Below, piece after piece: positions 24,279-38,014 of a stretch of 64,000 nucleotides of DNA. The first letter of the stretch is position 1. Every line of letters starts with the position of its first letter. The notes beneath the pieces are model-generated. The model ran no database searches, was not told the origin of the DNA, and saw nothing but the letters and a program-made list of their open reading frames with translations. Location: positions 186,001 to 250,000 of the forward strand of contig NADL03000594.1 of assembly GCA_002205965.3 (NCBI GenBank). The letters are read 5' to 3'. The stretch comes from Kappaphycus alvarezii (Eukaryota; Rhodophyta; Florideophyceae; Gigartinales; Solieriaceae). The translations under genes and the position numbers were made by a program.

Positions 24279-27200
24279 AAATATTCCAAAAGTAGTCTTC
24301 AAATTTTCAAACCTGAAAAGGCCAATCAACCCTAATTTTTAACACTGCACGTTTGATTCTTTTACATCTTCAAAAATACAGAGATCAATTCATCCCTTGA
24401 GTAAAATTGGAGCTGGCCAGTCTCTTGCTCTGATTCTGGCCCCTGGCCAGACCCTACGTCATTATGCCAGGTCTTGAGATGCAGAACATTCAAATGATAC
24501 TTTTTAGACAAGGCATACTAAACAATGCAGCGACAAATATGGTTAAAGATTCTTGCGCAAAGAGAGAAATGTACAGCAAATGCTCAAAGACTGAAATTTC
24601 TCTGAATTATATTGCCTACCCAAGAAAGCAGTGTCCTCATATCAGGTACACTTTGTCCTTCAATGCGGGTAAACCTTTTTATCAAACGCCTGCTGACAGG
24701 CTTCGAGCCAGCCATTTAGTCACATGAGTCACATTACCCATTATCCTGAGAATTTCTAGCATACGCCGGGGGATAGCCGAGCCGCACTTTTCCAAAATTA
24801 AAGAAACAAATCAATTTGACTTTTATCACACTAATATTAACAGTAACTATAGCGGAATTTTTTGAGGGATCCTTAAATTTTAAATGAAAAGGAAGTCTTA
24901 AAACATATAATTATAGTTAACGTGGGCTTCATAGCTCCTATTCTGTACAATCTGGGCTAAAATATTCACCAACAGTTACTGAAAGGATGAAATATGGTCA
25001 AATGAAGCTAAAATAAAAACTTATCGGGTCCGAAAAAGTGAGTTGTCCTGGATGTTTCTAATTATCGTAACGCTCGTTTTTTCGAGGTTTAATCCTTAAA
25101 GAGTATATGTTAAAACACAAAAGTGACAAAAATAAAATAATATTATTTAAGCAATGGCTCTGCTTTTTGTGAAATATTAAGGACGAAAGTCCAATATAAC
25201 CTAGCGCCAAGATGTTGCTAAAACTCGAAAGCTCCTTGAGATCTGTGCTATACAATACCATCTTCCCCAAACTCAGAAGATAAATTATTTCGTTCACACT
25301 ATCGATGAGGTGGTACGTAGTTTACCGTTCAATAAATTTAGAAGTGAAATGAACTACACTGAGGTCATACGATTCATCATTAGCGAGCTAATCCTATGGG
25401 AGAAGCTAAAAATAGAAGAAAACCCAGTCAGCCTTGATTTGAAATCTCGCATGGACAAAAGGTGCATATCTGATGTATTAAATGGTATAGAAAGGCTAAT
25501 ATATCATTTAAACGACCCTTTCCCTCAAATTCTTTGAGAATACTACACCAGCGCTCATAAGATATATTTTTTTTAGAGAATTCCGGTACAAAATTACAGA
25601 AGTGGTCTTTTATCCAGGTTCAGCACGTCCCAAATTTAGTACTGCAATAATTATTTTACAAATATTCAGGCATCTTTTCCAAACTCTCACCGAAATCTTC
25701 TCCTGAAAAGCACCGGATATGAAACTTCCTGGTGCACTTTCGCCATCGAAAATTCTGGAACAATGCTTCCCAAATTGAATAAATAGGGCAGCAATAAGAG
25801 AAAAAATAGGCATCAGAAGTGTGAATACCGGCTGATTAAAATAAATAAATGCCGTTGACCTCGTTATCTATTCTATGTTTCTCGAAAATGCAACGAATGT
25901 CACAAACGGGGAGAACCAGACTGACAACTGAAATGCCTTGTTAATATTTGTTCCATAGAAGGATATAGTAGCCGCACATTTAGGGACTACTAGTCCTAGA
26001 CTCACATCCTGGCTGACTTCAGTGAGGAGGAGGAGAATCCTTCTTGGAATACCGAAAAAATTTTTATCGTGTAACACAACTTGCCGAAATAAAACTTAAG
26101 TGCAACTAGTAGCATAAATTTTTTACCTCCTAAATAGGGAATCTCGTCATGAAATGAAAAGAACAACACAACTAACAAGACTCTCAGGGAGTTCTTCGTC
26201 TCATATACCACTTTAAGCACGCTGAAATTAATTAGCATAGCTCGGCAATGACGAGGTAAAGCTGGGATGCTATAATAGGAGTGATATGTCGGGCTATGGT
26301 ATGGTATATTTGTCCTCCTATGTGTAGTGCTGGAGCTTTATCAGCGGGCTGCTAAAACTTATCGCCGGAAAGCTAGAAATTTGCAAAGAATAGGTCAAAA
26401 GAACCAATGACACGAGGGGGGAAAATATACATATGTGAATAGAGATAGATATTGGGTCAGCGGCGCTGAGTATACTCTCCGTACAATATAATGTTTTCAA
26501 CAAAGACTATCTTAAAGTTCCTCTTTGTCTGTAGACGCCGGAGTCCGGGATGCCGAGAGTTGTTGAATATCAAAAACGAACAATAAATGGTGGAATAAAT
26601 GGTGGAATATAGATGGCGAATAGAGGGAACCCGGCAGGGTACAAGTTTCAATAACCAAATTTGCCATTAAAAAAGAGTTCCAGAGGCGAAACTTGATAGT
26701 CAAGTTAAGAGAAAACACTGGGTGGCTGATTTAGTCGCGATCAATAATAGCCAAGCACGTACAAATACAATTCAGTTATGCAAATATTTTCTACTATGAT
26801 TTGTTAGTAAACTTCAGTGTCAGCCAACTATTTAGTATCGAAGATAGAGTTCTCGAAACTTGGCCGAGTGAGTATCCTTTCCTGTGACAAAATAAGGTCC
26901 AAGATGGTGTATCAGTAGAATTAACATAATTACCTCGGGAAGTGCTCGGGTGGAGATACAATATCGAGATCAAGGGTAATTTAAAATCGCCAAGAATACC
27001 CTTAAAGTTCTTTCTGTTCGCAGAGGGGTGAAAAAAGCAAAAACTAGATTTGGAAAATGCCACTAAAATCAGTGCTGCCGATGGGAGTAAATTATGAATT
27101 CCAATTTCACTTCAAAAAACAAAGTTAATTATGCCTCAGAACTTTATTTAGCAGAACTAAATAAAATGGGAATTTTCGCTGGAATTGCCACTTATGTGAT

Positions 27201-30200
27201 AAGAACCAGGTCGATTCTATAAACAATAAATCCTGCCTACTTACATTCTGTCAGAAAATCGTGAAAATGGATTCGCTTCTTCGGGTTTTAGTTGCGAAGT
27301 CGGGTACTTTTCGAACTAAGCATCCAGCTTCAAGAAGGAAACCAGCCAGGTTTGAATAAATCTTAAATCTCCCGATAAAGCGAGAAAGTCTCGAAAATGA
27401 AATTTTAATTCTTCCAGGGACATCCCTGCATGTTGTTTTCGGCATTGGAGCTCAAAATTCTGTGATTGTTCTAAAGGGACCGAATCGGATCCTGAACGCA
27501 TTTGAAAGTAATGGACGGAAAATATGTTCATCCTGGAACGTTCTCAGGCTTGCAGGTGCATCTTACCAACTCCTTGATCATACCTTGATCCCTTTATCTA
27601 CCTTATCTTTTAATAGTCTGTACCACTGCTTAGCTTGATATAGTAGAGGGCGAAATTTACTCACTGCTTATTATATACATTTTGGACAAGGAATCGAAGG
27701 CCTTTTGCACGTTCTTCGACATTCATATCGAGATTGTATCCCAAATTGCCCCAATCTAATAGAGGATCTAAGTGTACAGCTGGTACATACAATTTTTATA
27801 TCAACAAGTAATCACTTCTATGCAAAAATGCGAATCCCTACCGATTCGATCTTTGAAGGCACCCAAATATCGAAACCATACCATAATTTTTACATCCATC
27901 CTTGGTGAATATATTCAGCCTTATCAAGCGTTCCAGACCAAAATAATCTACGCCTGATGCGCTAAGAAATTTGCAAGATATTTCTCGTATATTTGATCTA
28001 TGACAGAAGATCCAGAATTTCCCAACTTGCTTTACGTTATATAAGGAGCGGGTAATAGTCTCTTTAGCAAAAAAAATACTTTTTGCGTTACGTACATCAA
28101 TGATGCCCCTGTTTAGCTCATTTTTGATGACTGAGCCCTACTATTTGAGGGTCCGATCTTCAAAGTTACCCTTATGGAGAAAGTTTGTAAATAAATCGTA
28201 CATTTATGAGCTGTAATTTACAGTTTACGGCAAAAATATCTTTCATAACCATATTTTCTAGCTACAAAGCAAACTAAACCACTTCGCGAGCCTTTCAAAT
28301 CTCAAAATCAGCCAAACATGGGAGGTTATAAGGAGTTTTTTGTTCTTAGTTATAATATAATTATATTAAAGTACCACCCTCAACAAGTAACTCTTCTTAA
28401 ATTGCTCTGCTGAAGTTATGAAAGACAATTACAGTTCTTGTTTTAAGGTAATAATTGCAATTTTACGTCAGAAACAAGACTCTTGATGCGCTATCGAAGA
28501 AACAGCAAGTACTTACTATATCAATAGCTGCTGAAAAGTACATAATGACCAAAAAAAGTTCCAATCATAACATCCGTCTTACACAAGAACATGTAGCGCC
28601 ACTTTCGAGTGAGTAGTCGTACGAGCCAAGTGATAAAATTCTTTTCTGGGGTGAGATAAAATATACAAATCAAATATGCGAATGTATGGTCCCCGAGGTA
28701 TTTTCTGGCACAAAAATTCGAAACAACCCCGTATTTTACTGCGAGATATCGACACGGATCCCGGAAGTCGATCCAACCTTGCCTATTTTAAACAGAACTC
28801 AAACCCATATTACGTCACCTGTTGAACTGAGAAAAAAATTCTTTAAATTTAAGTCAATATTGGCCACATTGTTATTCCAAAAGAATATTAGGCCAGATGA
28901 AGGCCATCCGATAAGTGGCGCAAGGAAAAATGGGATCCAAGATTTACTCGAGCAGTTCATATTGAAGGTAATCTTCCGAGAATAAATACCCTCTGCCAAA
29001 TCCTATTATACCTCGCTGCAACCTTCTGCTGCGATTTCTTTGAGCCTTAAAGGCAGGACATGACGTACGGATGGATAACCGTCTTATTTGATTAGTATGC
29101 ATTAAAGTAAACTTGAGGTATTTTTAATTTTTAGAAAAAATACGCCCTGAAATGAATTCATATCCGTGTGAGAACCAGATGAACTATTTCTAACTCTATA
29201 TCGGTGATACATATCCCCTTAAAATCGAGAAAAAGGCGCCTTTAAGTCTGCACCATCTTGATTTGATTCTGTGTTTTCATAATTACTCCAAAATCCATCA
29301 CTGGCAGTCTGTCTCTAATTCGCTCCATTACCCATCGCGATGCTACCATCAAACCTGTTTTTCGATCATTACCTCTTCACATAAGTTGGACGATATACTA
29401 CGCCCCTTATTGGTGAGCAGAAAACACTTTACGCCCATCGCGCATATTGCAAGATATTTTCCTTCATTTTAGACTTTGTTGTTTCTCCTTCCGATCCATC
29501 CGTTTTAGCTGCACTATAATGTCAGAGTGGAACCTGTCACTTAAGTGTTTCGCTTCTCCGTTCTCTCATCGACAAAATGCTATTCAGTAGTAGATTTATT
29601 ATCCTCGCCCTCTTCCGTAGGCTCAGAACTATGCACTTCCTTTTTGTCGCTGTCATCAACAATGTCATTCCTGAGCATTTACTAAGTATTTCACGAGCAA
29701 TGTGCTTTGAATAGAGATCGGAAGGAGGACCAGAAGGGCCCCCTGTCTTCTTCTGGACATTGGCTAGCCTGTCGGACTTTTTCTCAAGAGTCTTGCTCTC
29801 GAAGAGAAAGATCATTTTTGATCCGATTCGGAAAATCTATGAGCCACAACAGACTATTGATTGGAACCAAGGGGCTTTACCTCGTCAATCAAAACTGGAA
29901 CGGCAGTGACTTGAGCATCATTGAAGTTCGGTGCTGCGATCCTCGATTTCCGAACCTTGATGATAACTGTGCCCAGTTGCGATGCTTTTAGCTTTGGTCC
30001 AAGTCGTGGAGAGTATTCCAAAGAATACAGTGCTACCAGTGCTGATGCGGGAGGTGGAAGAATAGTATGGTTACGCTCCTCACATGGTTAGCATAGCGGG
30101 AGCAGACATCAGGTCGTAGGCTGGTCTACCCTGGATTGAGGAGGGAGACACTGGACCTGACTTGAAGGGAGTTGACTAGAGGATGGGGACGAGGGAATAC

Positions 30201-31433
30201 CAGTCATGATGAGTTACACGGGGCCGCGAAGGGTATTATGGCCTCGAAAGTAAGGAAGACGTGTGGCCTGGTGGTGCGTAAAAGAGAGTTACCACAGTGA
30301 TTTATTAGAGCTGACTTGCGCTGTTTCCCTCCCCTGCCCTTCCGCCAAATACCGGCTGGCGTAGTGGCCAGAGGGCGGAGTTGGGGGGAGTGCAAAAATT
30401 TCTGGTAGGGGTATCATAAATACTAAACAGGCGGAGTGGCATTTCCTCGATGCACTCAATGTATTCCTCCACATGGTGCATCCTGTAGCGTGCCGCTTGA
30501 GCTTCTGGAACCCCCTACTAGGTGCGTACAGTAGACTGTTATACGCTATCTGATTATTAGATATATTTATCTTATCAGGCGGTGTGCGTAGGTGGCACGC
30601 CCTGAAATAAATATTAGGCCTTTGGTTCCATCCGAATAGGGCGGATAACTGAGCAAAAAGCTGTGAGAGCAAACCAGTTTTTCGCTAAGGCTATTCCCGT
30701 CCCCCCTCAATCACCGCGTAAGCCGCTGCCCTCCCTCCGCGCATAGGAAACTGTGGTTTCGCCCCCGTTTAAAGTGTGGCGGGGCGCAAAGATGCGTCCC
30801 TTTATGCAATTATCTGGCACTCTAGGTGAGGGGGCGCTTACGGTGTTTCCGTAGGTATCTTCGGCCAGTGCACTACTGCTTGTGAGTAATTTCGTTCGGG
30901 TGTTTAGTTTTGATGATATTGTTGTTGTTGGTACTTCGGGGTGGAGTGCAGTACCACCACTCTTTTATACTGTAGAGTAACGTACCAGAGGTACTTTGAT
31001 TAGCTGTAGGTTGTGAGCTAAATGATAGTATACAGCACGACAGAAATATAGTAGCTAAAAAACTAACAAATTGAACCGTAGCCACATAATTCGTCTCAGT
31101 CGCAGCTATATATAGTGAAATTCAACTACCATAGGCAAACAGTAGCTTTCATTGTCGGTCCATGAAAGCTAATGTGCCTCTACTGTACGTTTGTAATTCT
31201 AACATTCCTTCTTTCTTCTGCTCGTTTCAGATCGAAACGAATTCAGTTGTCCCTGTTTATCCATTGTTCTACTAGGTGACCTATTCGACCATCTCTGATC
31301 ATACGGGCAGAATAGAGTCACTTGTGAGCTTAGTGATGTCATCGGCGGGATTGAACTCAGAGCGAATAAAGTTGATGTTGTAAAGCTCTTTCTACTTGTA
31401 AGAATTCTTTACAGTAGCATTTTCTATCATAAG
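24279..31433. other. AT-rich relic region without a recognisable gene
   Basis: Many short frames, none convincing. 24464-24727 (+), 25310-25537 (+) and 28686-28985 (+) are the longest uninterrupted ones and show no family motif. 29.6-31.1 kb is less AT-rich and has frames of 90 to 127 codons on both strands, also unrecognised. Probably decayed mobile elements. Confidence 0.45.
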
Positions 31434-32198
31434 TCACTTCTCAGTAATTTTAGCAGCTTTAGTAATAACATAGAAAAGTGAGAATTTATCCGTAAACATG
31501 ATAATTGGGACAGGTCGTGATAACATCCTTCGAAGATCTTGTTTCAAAGAGAAAGTCATATCGAAAGCGTCGGCTAACGCCATAAATTCAGTACCAAGAA
31601 TAGACCTCGTAACAAGTTTCGACTTATGAGATGACCAGTTGAGCGGTTGAAATTTTTCAGTGTCATCCACCATGATTTATGTAACCAAGCTGTGAGGATC
31701 TATCAATGTTCGTCGCAAATAAGCATCCGAATAAACTCGTAGGTGAATTGTTTTGACATCAATCTTTTGTAACTTACATCGCATAGAGTTATCACTTCTA
31801 GCCAAACATATGGCGAAGTCGATTCTTCTGATTTGCTTCTGCGGATCCCTTTTGAACACATCCTCCGCAAGTTTAGCGGCTTGAGCGACCCGAAATTAGA
31901 TGTCAAACCTCTCGTACGCTATCCAAGCTTGTTTATCTTCCTGAGATTTAAAGGAACTAAAAGGGGCATCAGAGGGAAATAATTTATGTCTCTGTACGTA
32001 GTTGTATGGATGTACTTCGAAGCCGAAGGGTTTTCTCTCTATCTGCGCCCCGGAGAATTGGAGTTTGCCATACTCTCTACATGTACATTTGAAGTGATGC
32101 TCGGTTTTTTTGGAGTATATTTCAAAGTTTTCATTTCCAGCTTGTAGTAGTTCTTCGACATATCTCACGCAAAGGCCAGAAATTTTCTTGCCAAGCAT
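31434..32198 (-). pseudogene. copia reverse transcriptase and RNase H remnant
   Basis: 32198-31896 includes the catalytic-box region as YVEELLQAGNENF, where copia has YVDD, so the active site is lost. 31673-31434 is the RNase H end (NWSSHKSKLVTRSILGTEF). The piece at 31906-31677 lies between them. The stretch 32199-32993 between these pieces and the integrase shows only fragments. Confidence 0.7.
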
Positions 32199-32993
32199 CT
32201 TGAAAAAGAATTACCCATCGTTAGTTGTAGATTCCACTCTCAGATCAGATCGAAGATGCTCGTAAATCGTTCTTCAACAGTAATCACCTCTACAGGGGAG
32301 TCCTTAAAGTGGCTTTAGAAGCATTTGTATTGCAGTAGGACCAAATTCGAAGTCCTTGGTAGGCTTCACTTAAATATCATTGAGTAGTTTCCTGGTACTT
32401 CGTATATATGCTTATGTAACATCCGTTGAGAAAAATTTGAAGCCAAAAATTGATGCAAGTCCAATCAGGAAGCAAATTGAATATTGGCGAGCAGTTCTGG
32501 TGCCATGAACAAGGTGTTATTTCATTTTATCCTTCTCTCCTTGGACAAAGAATCTAGCTTTCCATACTTCGCGATCAGTTCCGGAGTCCTTGGTGGCAAG
32601 TACAAATCTTACGCCTAGAACTTTGGAGTTACCTGGAACTTCACCCTTGCACACTACTTTCCATGTACCACGCTCAATAAGTCCCGTGATTTCATTTCTC
32701 TTAGGTGTACCGAACTCAGCTGTGCGGCGATCTTTGGGATGAATAGTTTCTGTGAGGTGAGTAGAAAAGAGAAGACAAGGGGGCTGTTTCTAGAACGTAA
32801 TGATTTCAACATATTTTGATATAATTCAGACAGGAGGGCAGGAGTCCGAAGGGTTAATAATATCTTCCGTAAGTTCACGAAAGTAGATTTTCGCTTGTTG
32901 GGTATTTAAATATTTGATCGACTAATTTCCCCTCTGAACATGAACTATTTTGTCATGAAAATCGATAACCGTGTATGAACCTATTTATTCCTT

Positions 32994-33248
32994 CTATTTC
33001 TCTCTGAAGACGAGAACTTCTTCACAAGGGTAGTAAAACCTGTCTGTTGCAGAAGGTACATTGTTATTTAACGCAGTTGCGATACGTTTTTCTGTAACGA
33101 TTGCGTTCATTTCCTTCACGGCATCGGCAATAATTTTCATGCATTCACTTTTCTGTGGTAGTCTAGAGTTTAGGATTGGGAACCTGGGTTGTATTTTGAA
33201 TACCATAAATGAAGAGACTAAACCATTTTCTCCGATGGCTTCATTCAT
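32994..33248 (-). pseudogene. copia integrase C-terminal remnant
   Basis: Reads NGLVSSFMVFKIQPRFP, then TALNNNVPSATDRFYY and EEVLVFREK. Line by line this parallels the young copia at 39470-39710 (DGLSPTLLVFGIVPQFP, TALNRNVPIASDR, QVLFYREK). Confidence 0.75.
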
Positions 33249-33579
33249 TGCTTTGTTAGCAATTTCGAGTAAAAGCTCTTTCTTTTTACGGGGTTAATTC
33301 TGATGTTCTTTTCGATAGATACGACATAATGGGGCATGAATTATTTTTCCTATACTGAGAGAGTTATGAGCTTCAACATTAGATATTCTAAGCTTGGTAC
33401 CAAAAACATTCAATATATCCTTCCATCGGGGAGAGGTAAAGACTGGTCCGGCATCAGTACGAATCTGATTGGGATATTCATTATATTTTAAACACTAAGC
33501 ATCTAGAAATGTCAGCCAGATTCCTTCAACACTCTGATTTTATCCTGGGTTTTGATCCAGTATAAGGGAGCTATAGGAG

Positions 33580-33930
33580 TTATTTGCTTTGTCGATTACA
33601 TGAAGAACTGTATGGTTGTTGAGAAACAGCAAATCGAGAAATTTCTTCCTTGAACATTAGTTCATCTTTATCTTGCATGGATACCTTAAAACGAACAGGA
33701 ATAGGACCAAGGCGCTGACATGTATCGCAAAGTCGCGAAATCTTCTCTAAATTATTTTTCGTATTGGCATCATAATCTGCGGGTCGGCCTCTTTTTTGAA
33801 TGCTCAGTAACTTATCGGTGGACGAGTGATGGAATCCTCGATGAAGTTTTGTCAGCTCGTAACGGGAAAATTTGATTAAATTTTGATTCCGTAGGAAATA
33901 TGCCTTACCGTGTCTACGAACTACAGGCAT
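33580..33930 (-). pseudogene. copia integrase zinc-binding domain remnant
   Basis: ELTKLHRGFHHSSTDKLL supplies the His pair and RLCDTCQRLGPIPVRFKVSM the Cys pair of the HHCC domain, in the order of the pre-integrase domain. The frame ends before the catalytic core. Confidence 0.75.
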
Positions 33931-34470
33931 CCTCCATTATGGACCGGATTACAAAGCGTATATTTTCCACATTGTTGAAATATAACTGCAACTTGTCAAG
34001 TGTGTCAAGTCCAAATAGGAATGGTATGTCTGAGTTAACGACATCAACTTCTATTGATAGATGGGATGTAGGCAATGCAATATCAATGTTTATCAAACCA
34101 ATAGCGCGATGGATGCTTTGTTCGAACTTGTATAAGTTTCTTCTTTTCTTCAATTTGAACTAAGCTCCAATGAACCGAAAAAATCACGGGCTAGCTGAAT
34201 ACCGATGACTATTCTCTGTGCAACGGAGTCAATGCAGGCGCCTTTCCATTCCGTTTGTCCATTCGGACTTTTTTTACCTCTCAGATAAATTGTTTCCGCA
34301 TCTGTAAGGAAAACAGTGGGAGTCTGCACCCTTTTACGATGAAAGCGGATGCGTCGGCTGAAATTTGACCTTTTATTGATTGGTGAAGGAGACTTAATTT
34401 TGTGGAGAGCAGTACCGAATGAGATTTTTCTCATGTGTGAGGGATATTTATTGTCCCTCAGAGAAAACAC
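33914..34470 (-). pseudogene. copia protease remnant
   Basis: The frame 34470-34150 has WKGACIDSVAQRIVIGIQLA, matching the retropepsin active-site region (normally D-T/S-G, here DSV). The frame 34153-33914 has SDIPFLFGLDTLDKLQLYF, the usual downstream flap and helix region. Two frames, so it is broken. Confidence 0.7.
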
Positions 34471-34620
34471 ATGGTATCAAAGTCGACACGAAAGCTGTCA
34501 AGTTCGTCCCTATTATTTCATTGTGAAAGTTTTGATCAGTACCGGTGATTTCTTGTTCATTGGGAGCATTACGATCCTCAAGTTATTGTGGGAGCATTCG
34601 GCTTTCTCCTAGGTGTCGTT

Positions 34621-34880
34621 GAACTGATCGGGTACATCTTCATCATCACTGAACGTAGCTTCCTCAACTTTCTGACACAGTTCGAAGAGGATCTGCTTAG
34701 CACAGTCAGGATTCCTTCCTAAGGCTTTACATATGTTATTCGTGACTTTACGTGGCATTGGAAATTTTTGAATAAAATGTTTTTGTCTCCACAGTTGTTG
34801 AAGCGACGAACATTACCGAAGCGGTCAACACCGTTTTACCAGTGGTATCTTTACCGTAGCTATTCGAACGTTTGGTTTGT
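34621..34880 (-). pseudogene. gag C-terminal remnant of the copia relic
   Basis: Contains RRFNNCGDKNILF, which resembles a zinc knuckle with two ligands lost. The C-terminal part reads ICKALGRNPDCAKQILFEL and then an acidic end. Confidence 0.5.
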
Positions 34881-34960
34881 TCACGACGGCTTAGATACGA
34901 AGCGGGAGCAGATGATCGCGATCCTATTTTATGTGGTTTACCGTATGTTCCATTGTTGAA

Positions 34961-35632
34961 GTAAAGAACTTGAATGTTCGGAATAGTTGGAAACGCGTTC
35001 GGTCTTAATGAAGGGTCCTAACGATCTGAGGTTTTTTCGTCTCTCTGGTTTCCTTCTATTTCTTCCTGATTTAACCGAAAAGAGTGCGTCGCGGTACTAA
35101 AGGTTACGAAGGGGGGATTGATGGAGTTGAAATACTGCCTGACACAGGCTCAAAGCAAGGGAGGAGAACTAGCTCAGGGTATTTAAATCAGCAGATGGTT
35201 TCAGCGTATTCTAAGACTGCGAAGGCCACTCAGAGCAAATCGCGTTCATATCAAGCCCGGTACAACGTGATGTGTCGAGAGTCGATCAATCAAACGAGGT
35301 GCTGTGGTTAATTAAGAATTACAAAGATTTTCAGGGTTCTTTGGATAAAGAGTATAATCCTCTGTTAAGGAAATTCTACAGTTCCGAAATTGATTGGATT
35401 GGGAGGTATTTGAGGAACATTGATAATGGAAATGACGTTGACGCATACACGAGAGAGCATGCTGAGAACAGTGGCAACCTGGACGGCAATGAAAAGGATT
35501 AAAGCGCCAGTTTTTAATGAGAGTAAAGTAGGCTTCGCTATCCTCTACTTTGATTATGTTTTGTTTAGAAATTTTAATGTCTAAACACTTTTTAATGTCT
35601 ATAATGTCTATTAATGTCTATAATATCTATTA
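34961..35632. other. spacer upstream of the second Harbinger relic
   Basis: Two overlapping plus-strand open frames (35084-35311 and 35272-35502, the latter with YLRNIDNGNDVDAYTREHAE) have no recognised family. They might be an accessory frame of the Harbinger element. Just before 35632 there are short repeats of TTAATGTCTATAATGTCTA. Confidence 0.35.
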
Positions 35633-36060
35633 ATGACGTCGGGGTTTCGAGATGGGGAAGGGGGAAAGAGGGAGGGGGAGGGGGAGGAAGTTTTCGATAC
35701 TGATGCCAAATCGTCGCAGAATGTTAAGAGGAGGGACGAGAGGGAGGGAGAGGTGAAGTTGCAACGGAGGGCGACTGATATGCTGGTGCGAATGCAGTCG
35801 ATGATGAATACTTTTCTGGCGATCCAGACGCTTCAAGCACAGGCGGGGTGGGGCTGGGGGTGTAGGGGAACAAGTTTATCTGCTTGCAATGATGGCTATG
35901 GTTATGGCTCAAGTATGGACGGTAATATCCAGTGTTCCATGTGCAAAAAAGCAAAAAAGTATTTTTTTTATTTTTTTGTAGTGCAGAAGACGTATCGCTC
36001 CGACCCGGCTCTCAGGGAGCATCCGCGGCAAAACTCGAGGTTGCATGACCAGCATTCGTG
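35633..36060 (+). pseudogene. possible accessory protein end of the Harbinger element
   Basis: An open frame rich in Glu, Gly and Arg with a helical piece DMLVRMQSMMNTFLAIQTLQ, directly upstream of the transposase. Harbinger elements commonly carry a second, Myb-like protein. This could be the C-terminal helix of such a protein, but no DNA-binding motif is visible. Confidence 0.3.
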
Positions 36061-37338
36061 GTGACCAAGGCGGTAATGGAGAGGACTATTTCGAAAAGGC
36101 GCAAAAAAGTAGGCCTTCTTTCTGCGTATTTCCTTTGCATGGCATACCATGCAATCGATTTAAACCCTTTTCCAAGGACACCCAAACGAAAACAGCGGGA
36201 GTATATCGAAAGAGATAAGGAAAGCTTCTGGGTTATTATAACTCGACACATGAGTGATGAGGTTTTCCGAATAAACTTCCGCATGACAAGAGCGATGTTC
36301 CGCGATCTCCTGGACACCGTGCGAGGCGATATATCGAAATGCACCGCAACCGAAAAAGAGAGGGAACTTCAAATGCATGTGTCAGGCAAAACAGTACAAG
36401 CAGAGATAAACCCCGCAGTTTTTATATGTCTGCTTGCTGGTGGAATTGCACACGATATTGCCCTTACGTATCTAGTCGCTGAACCGACAGTCTCCAGCAT
36501 CTTCGATTCGCTTTTGAAGGTAGTGTGCCAGCGTCTTCCGTTCAGACGGCTCCGACGACGACTCCGGGCTTTCCGATCTTGCAGCAGAGTTCTCCGAATC
36601 CCCCTTTTATTCAAATCCGCTGCAGGGTTGTGTCGCGGCTGTTGATGGGGTTCAAGTAGTAATTCAGAAACCAGAAGTACAGTATAATCCTGTAACTTAC
36701 TACTCCCGAGAAGGATTTTTCTCGATTCCCGTTCAAGCAATTGTCAATTCGACGTACCGATTCATTACGTGCTCGAGAATTTGCGCCGGTTCGACTCATG
36801 ATAACACAGCCTATGAATTGTCGTGTTTTAATGACATTCTCGAACGTGGACGACTGTCAAAAGGATTTTGGATTGCGGTAGACGAAGCCTGCAGCCCGAA
36901 GCCTTACCTTATCAAGCCATTTGCTAGGGCATTCGCAACCCCTTACCAAGATGCATTTAATTTTTTCCACTCACCACTGCGAATCCATGTGGAGCAGGCA
37001 TTTGGGAGGTTAAAGAAAAAGTGGGGATTTTCGAGAAGCCTATCAAGTTCGAACTCGGACGCAGCTCGATCACACCTGCCGTGATGAAGCTCCACAATTG
37101 GTGTTTGGAGAACGGACTAGGTATTGAAAAAAGAAAGCGCAGTACCGAGGAATGTGAGTGTGCGTATGGCCCACTGAAGAGATGGTTGCAGTTCGCACGG
37201 GATGAGGTTGACGTGGACGCGTGGATGGATGTCGAGTCGGAGGAGATGAGACCGAGCGCGTGGAGAGCGGAGCAAAAATGCGAGGTTCGGAGAAAGCTCG
37301 TCGTGTTGGCTCGTCGTGCTGGTCAAAGAGGCCACTAG
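36058..37338 (+). pseudogene. PIF/Harbinger transposase, second lineage, frame-broken
   Basis: 36058-36540 carries the N-terminal part (FRINFRMTRAMFRDLLDTV; AVFICLLAGGIAHDIALTYL). After a frame change near 36535 the DDE core follows: CVAAVDGVQVVIQKP with the first Asp, YYSREGFFSIPVQAIV, then VNSTYRFI where the second Asp is expected but Asn is present, GSTHDNTAYELS, and RIHVEQAFGRLKKKWGF with the Glu. A second frame change near 37025 leads to FEKPIKFELGRSSITPAVMK and LHNWCLENGLG, the normal end. It is clearly a different lineage from the copy at 9.0-10.0 kb. Terminal repeats were not found. Confidence 0.83.
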
Positions 37339-38014
37339 AGCATGCGAGTGTTGGCATGCCACGCGATTGACTGCGGTGAGGGGACGGGGAGATGGGAGGT
37401 GTTTGGAGTGTTAACGTGTTTGAGACTGCATTTGTGGGGGAGCAGTTAAAGATTCAACGCAGGCCACATCTGCTTTACACCGAAGGTATTTCGGGTGTAC
37501 TCTGCACTGCAGAGTTCATAGACAGGATCTCATTGAAAGCCTCGTCGAGATATGTGATGTGTTTTTTTGTCGGACTTGTGGATCGGCATGCCATCCACAT
37601 AGTCAACTGTGTGTTGACACCATGCCACATGATTCACTACAGTGCTCTTGACAGCGACGCTTCGTGCACCGACATCACCCTTGGCGGTGTCCGTGGCCGT
37701 GCGATGTCCGCTACTAGCCTTTCAAAAGAGCAGTGAAATGGCATCCAGCCCTTAGCATTCATTGCAACTGTAATGCAACTTGTACAGTAGAGGCAATAGT
37801 TTTAAGTGCCATCAAAAATAGTATTCCGATGGAATTTTGTGTGGTGCTGGGGACTCAGATTAATCGCCTCCGTGTCATAATAATGACACATTGATAATTT
37901 GGTCTATCTAAGTATCTGGATGTGTGAAAAAACCGGGACACGCAAATTGGTTTATTCTTAACATTAGTTTGTACCGCTTAAAACCATGTAAATGTGTATG
38001 AGTATTTCGATGAT
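37339..38014. other. spacer between Harbinger relic and copia element
   Basis: An open frame of 114 codons (37392-37736, +) without recognised motifs, then AT-rich sequence up to the copia target-site duplication. No gene supported. Confidence 0.4.

Larger units (their letters stand above)
31434..34900 (-). mobile_element. old Ty1/copia retrotransposon relic
   Basis: Reading from 34.9 down to 31.4 kb on the minus strand, the copia order gag, protease, integrase, reverse transcriptase, RNase H can be followed in short pieces. There are many stops and frame changes. No LTRs were found at either side. The sequence is AT-rich. The integrase C-terminal piece (33248-32994) clearly belongs to the same family as the young element at 38.0-42.0 kb. 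The relic keeps parts the young copy has lost (protease and the integrase zinc-binding region), which makes it useful for comparison. Confidence 0.8.

Noticed and set aside
30530-30720. Possible small nuclear RNA gene
   Set aside because: A few short motifs looked like U2, but the order and flanking stems do not match on either strand.
37392-37736. 114-codon plus-strand open frame next to the Harbinger relic
   Set aside because: No recognisable domain and not in frame with the transposase; left as unassigned spacer.
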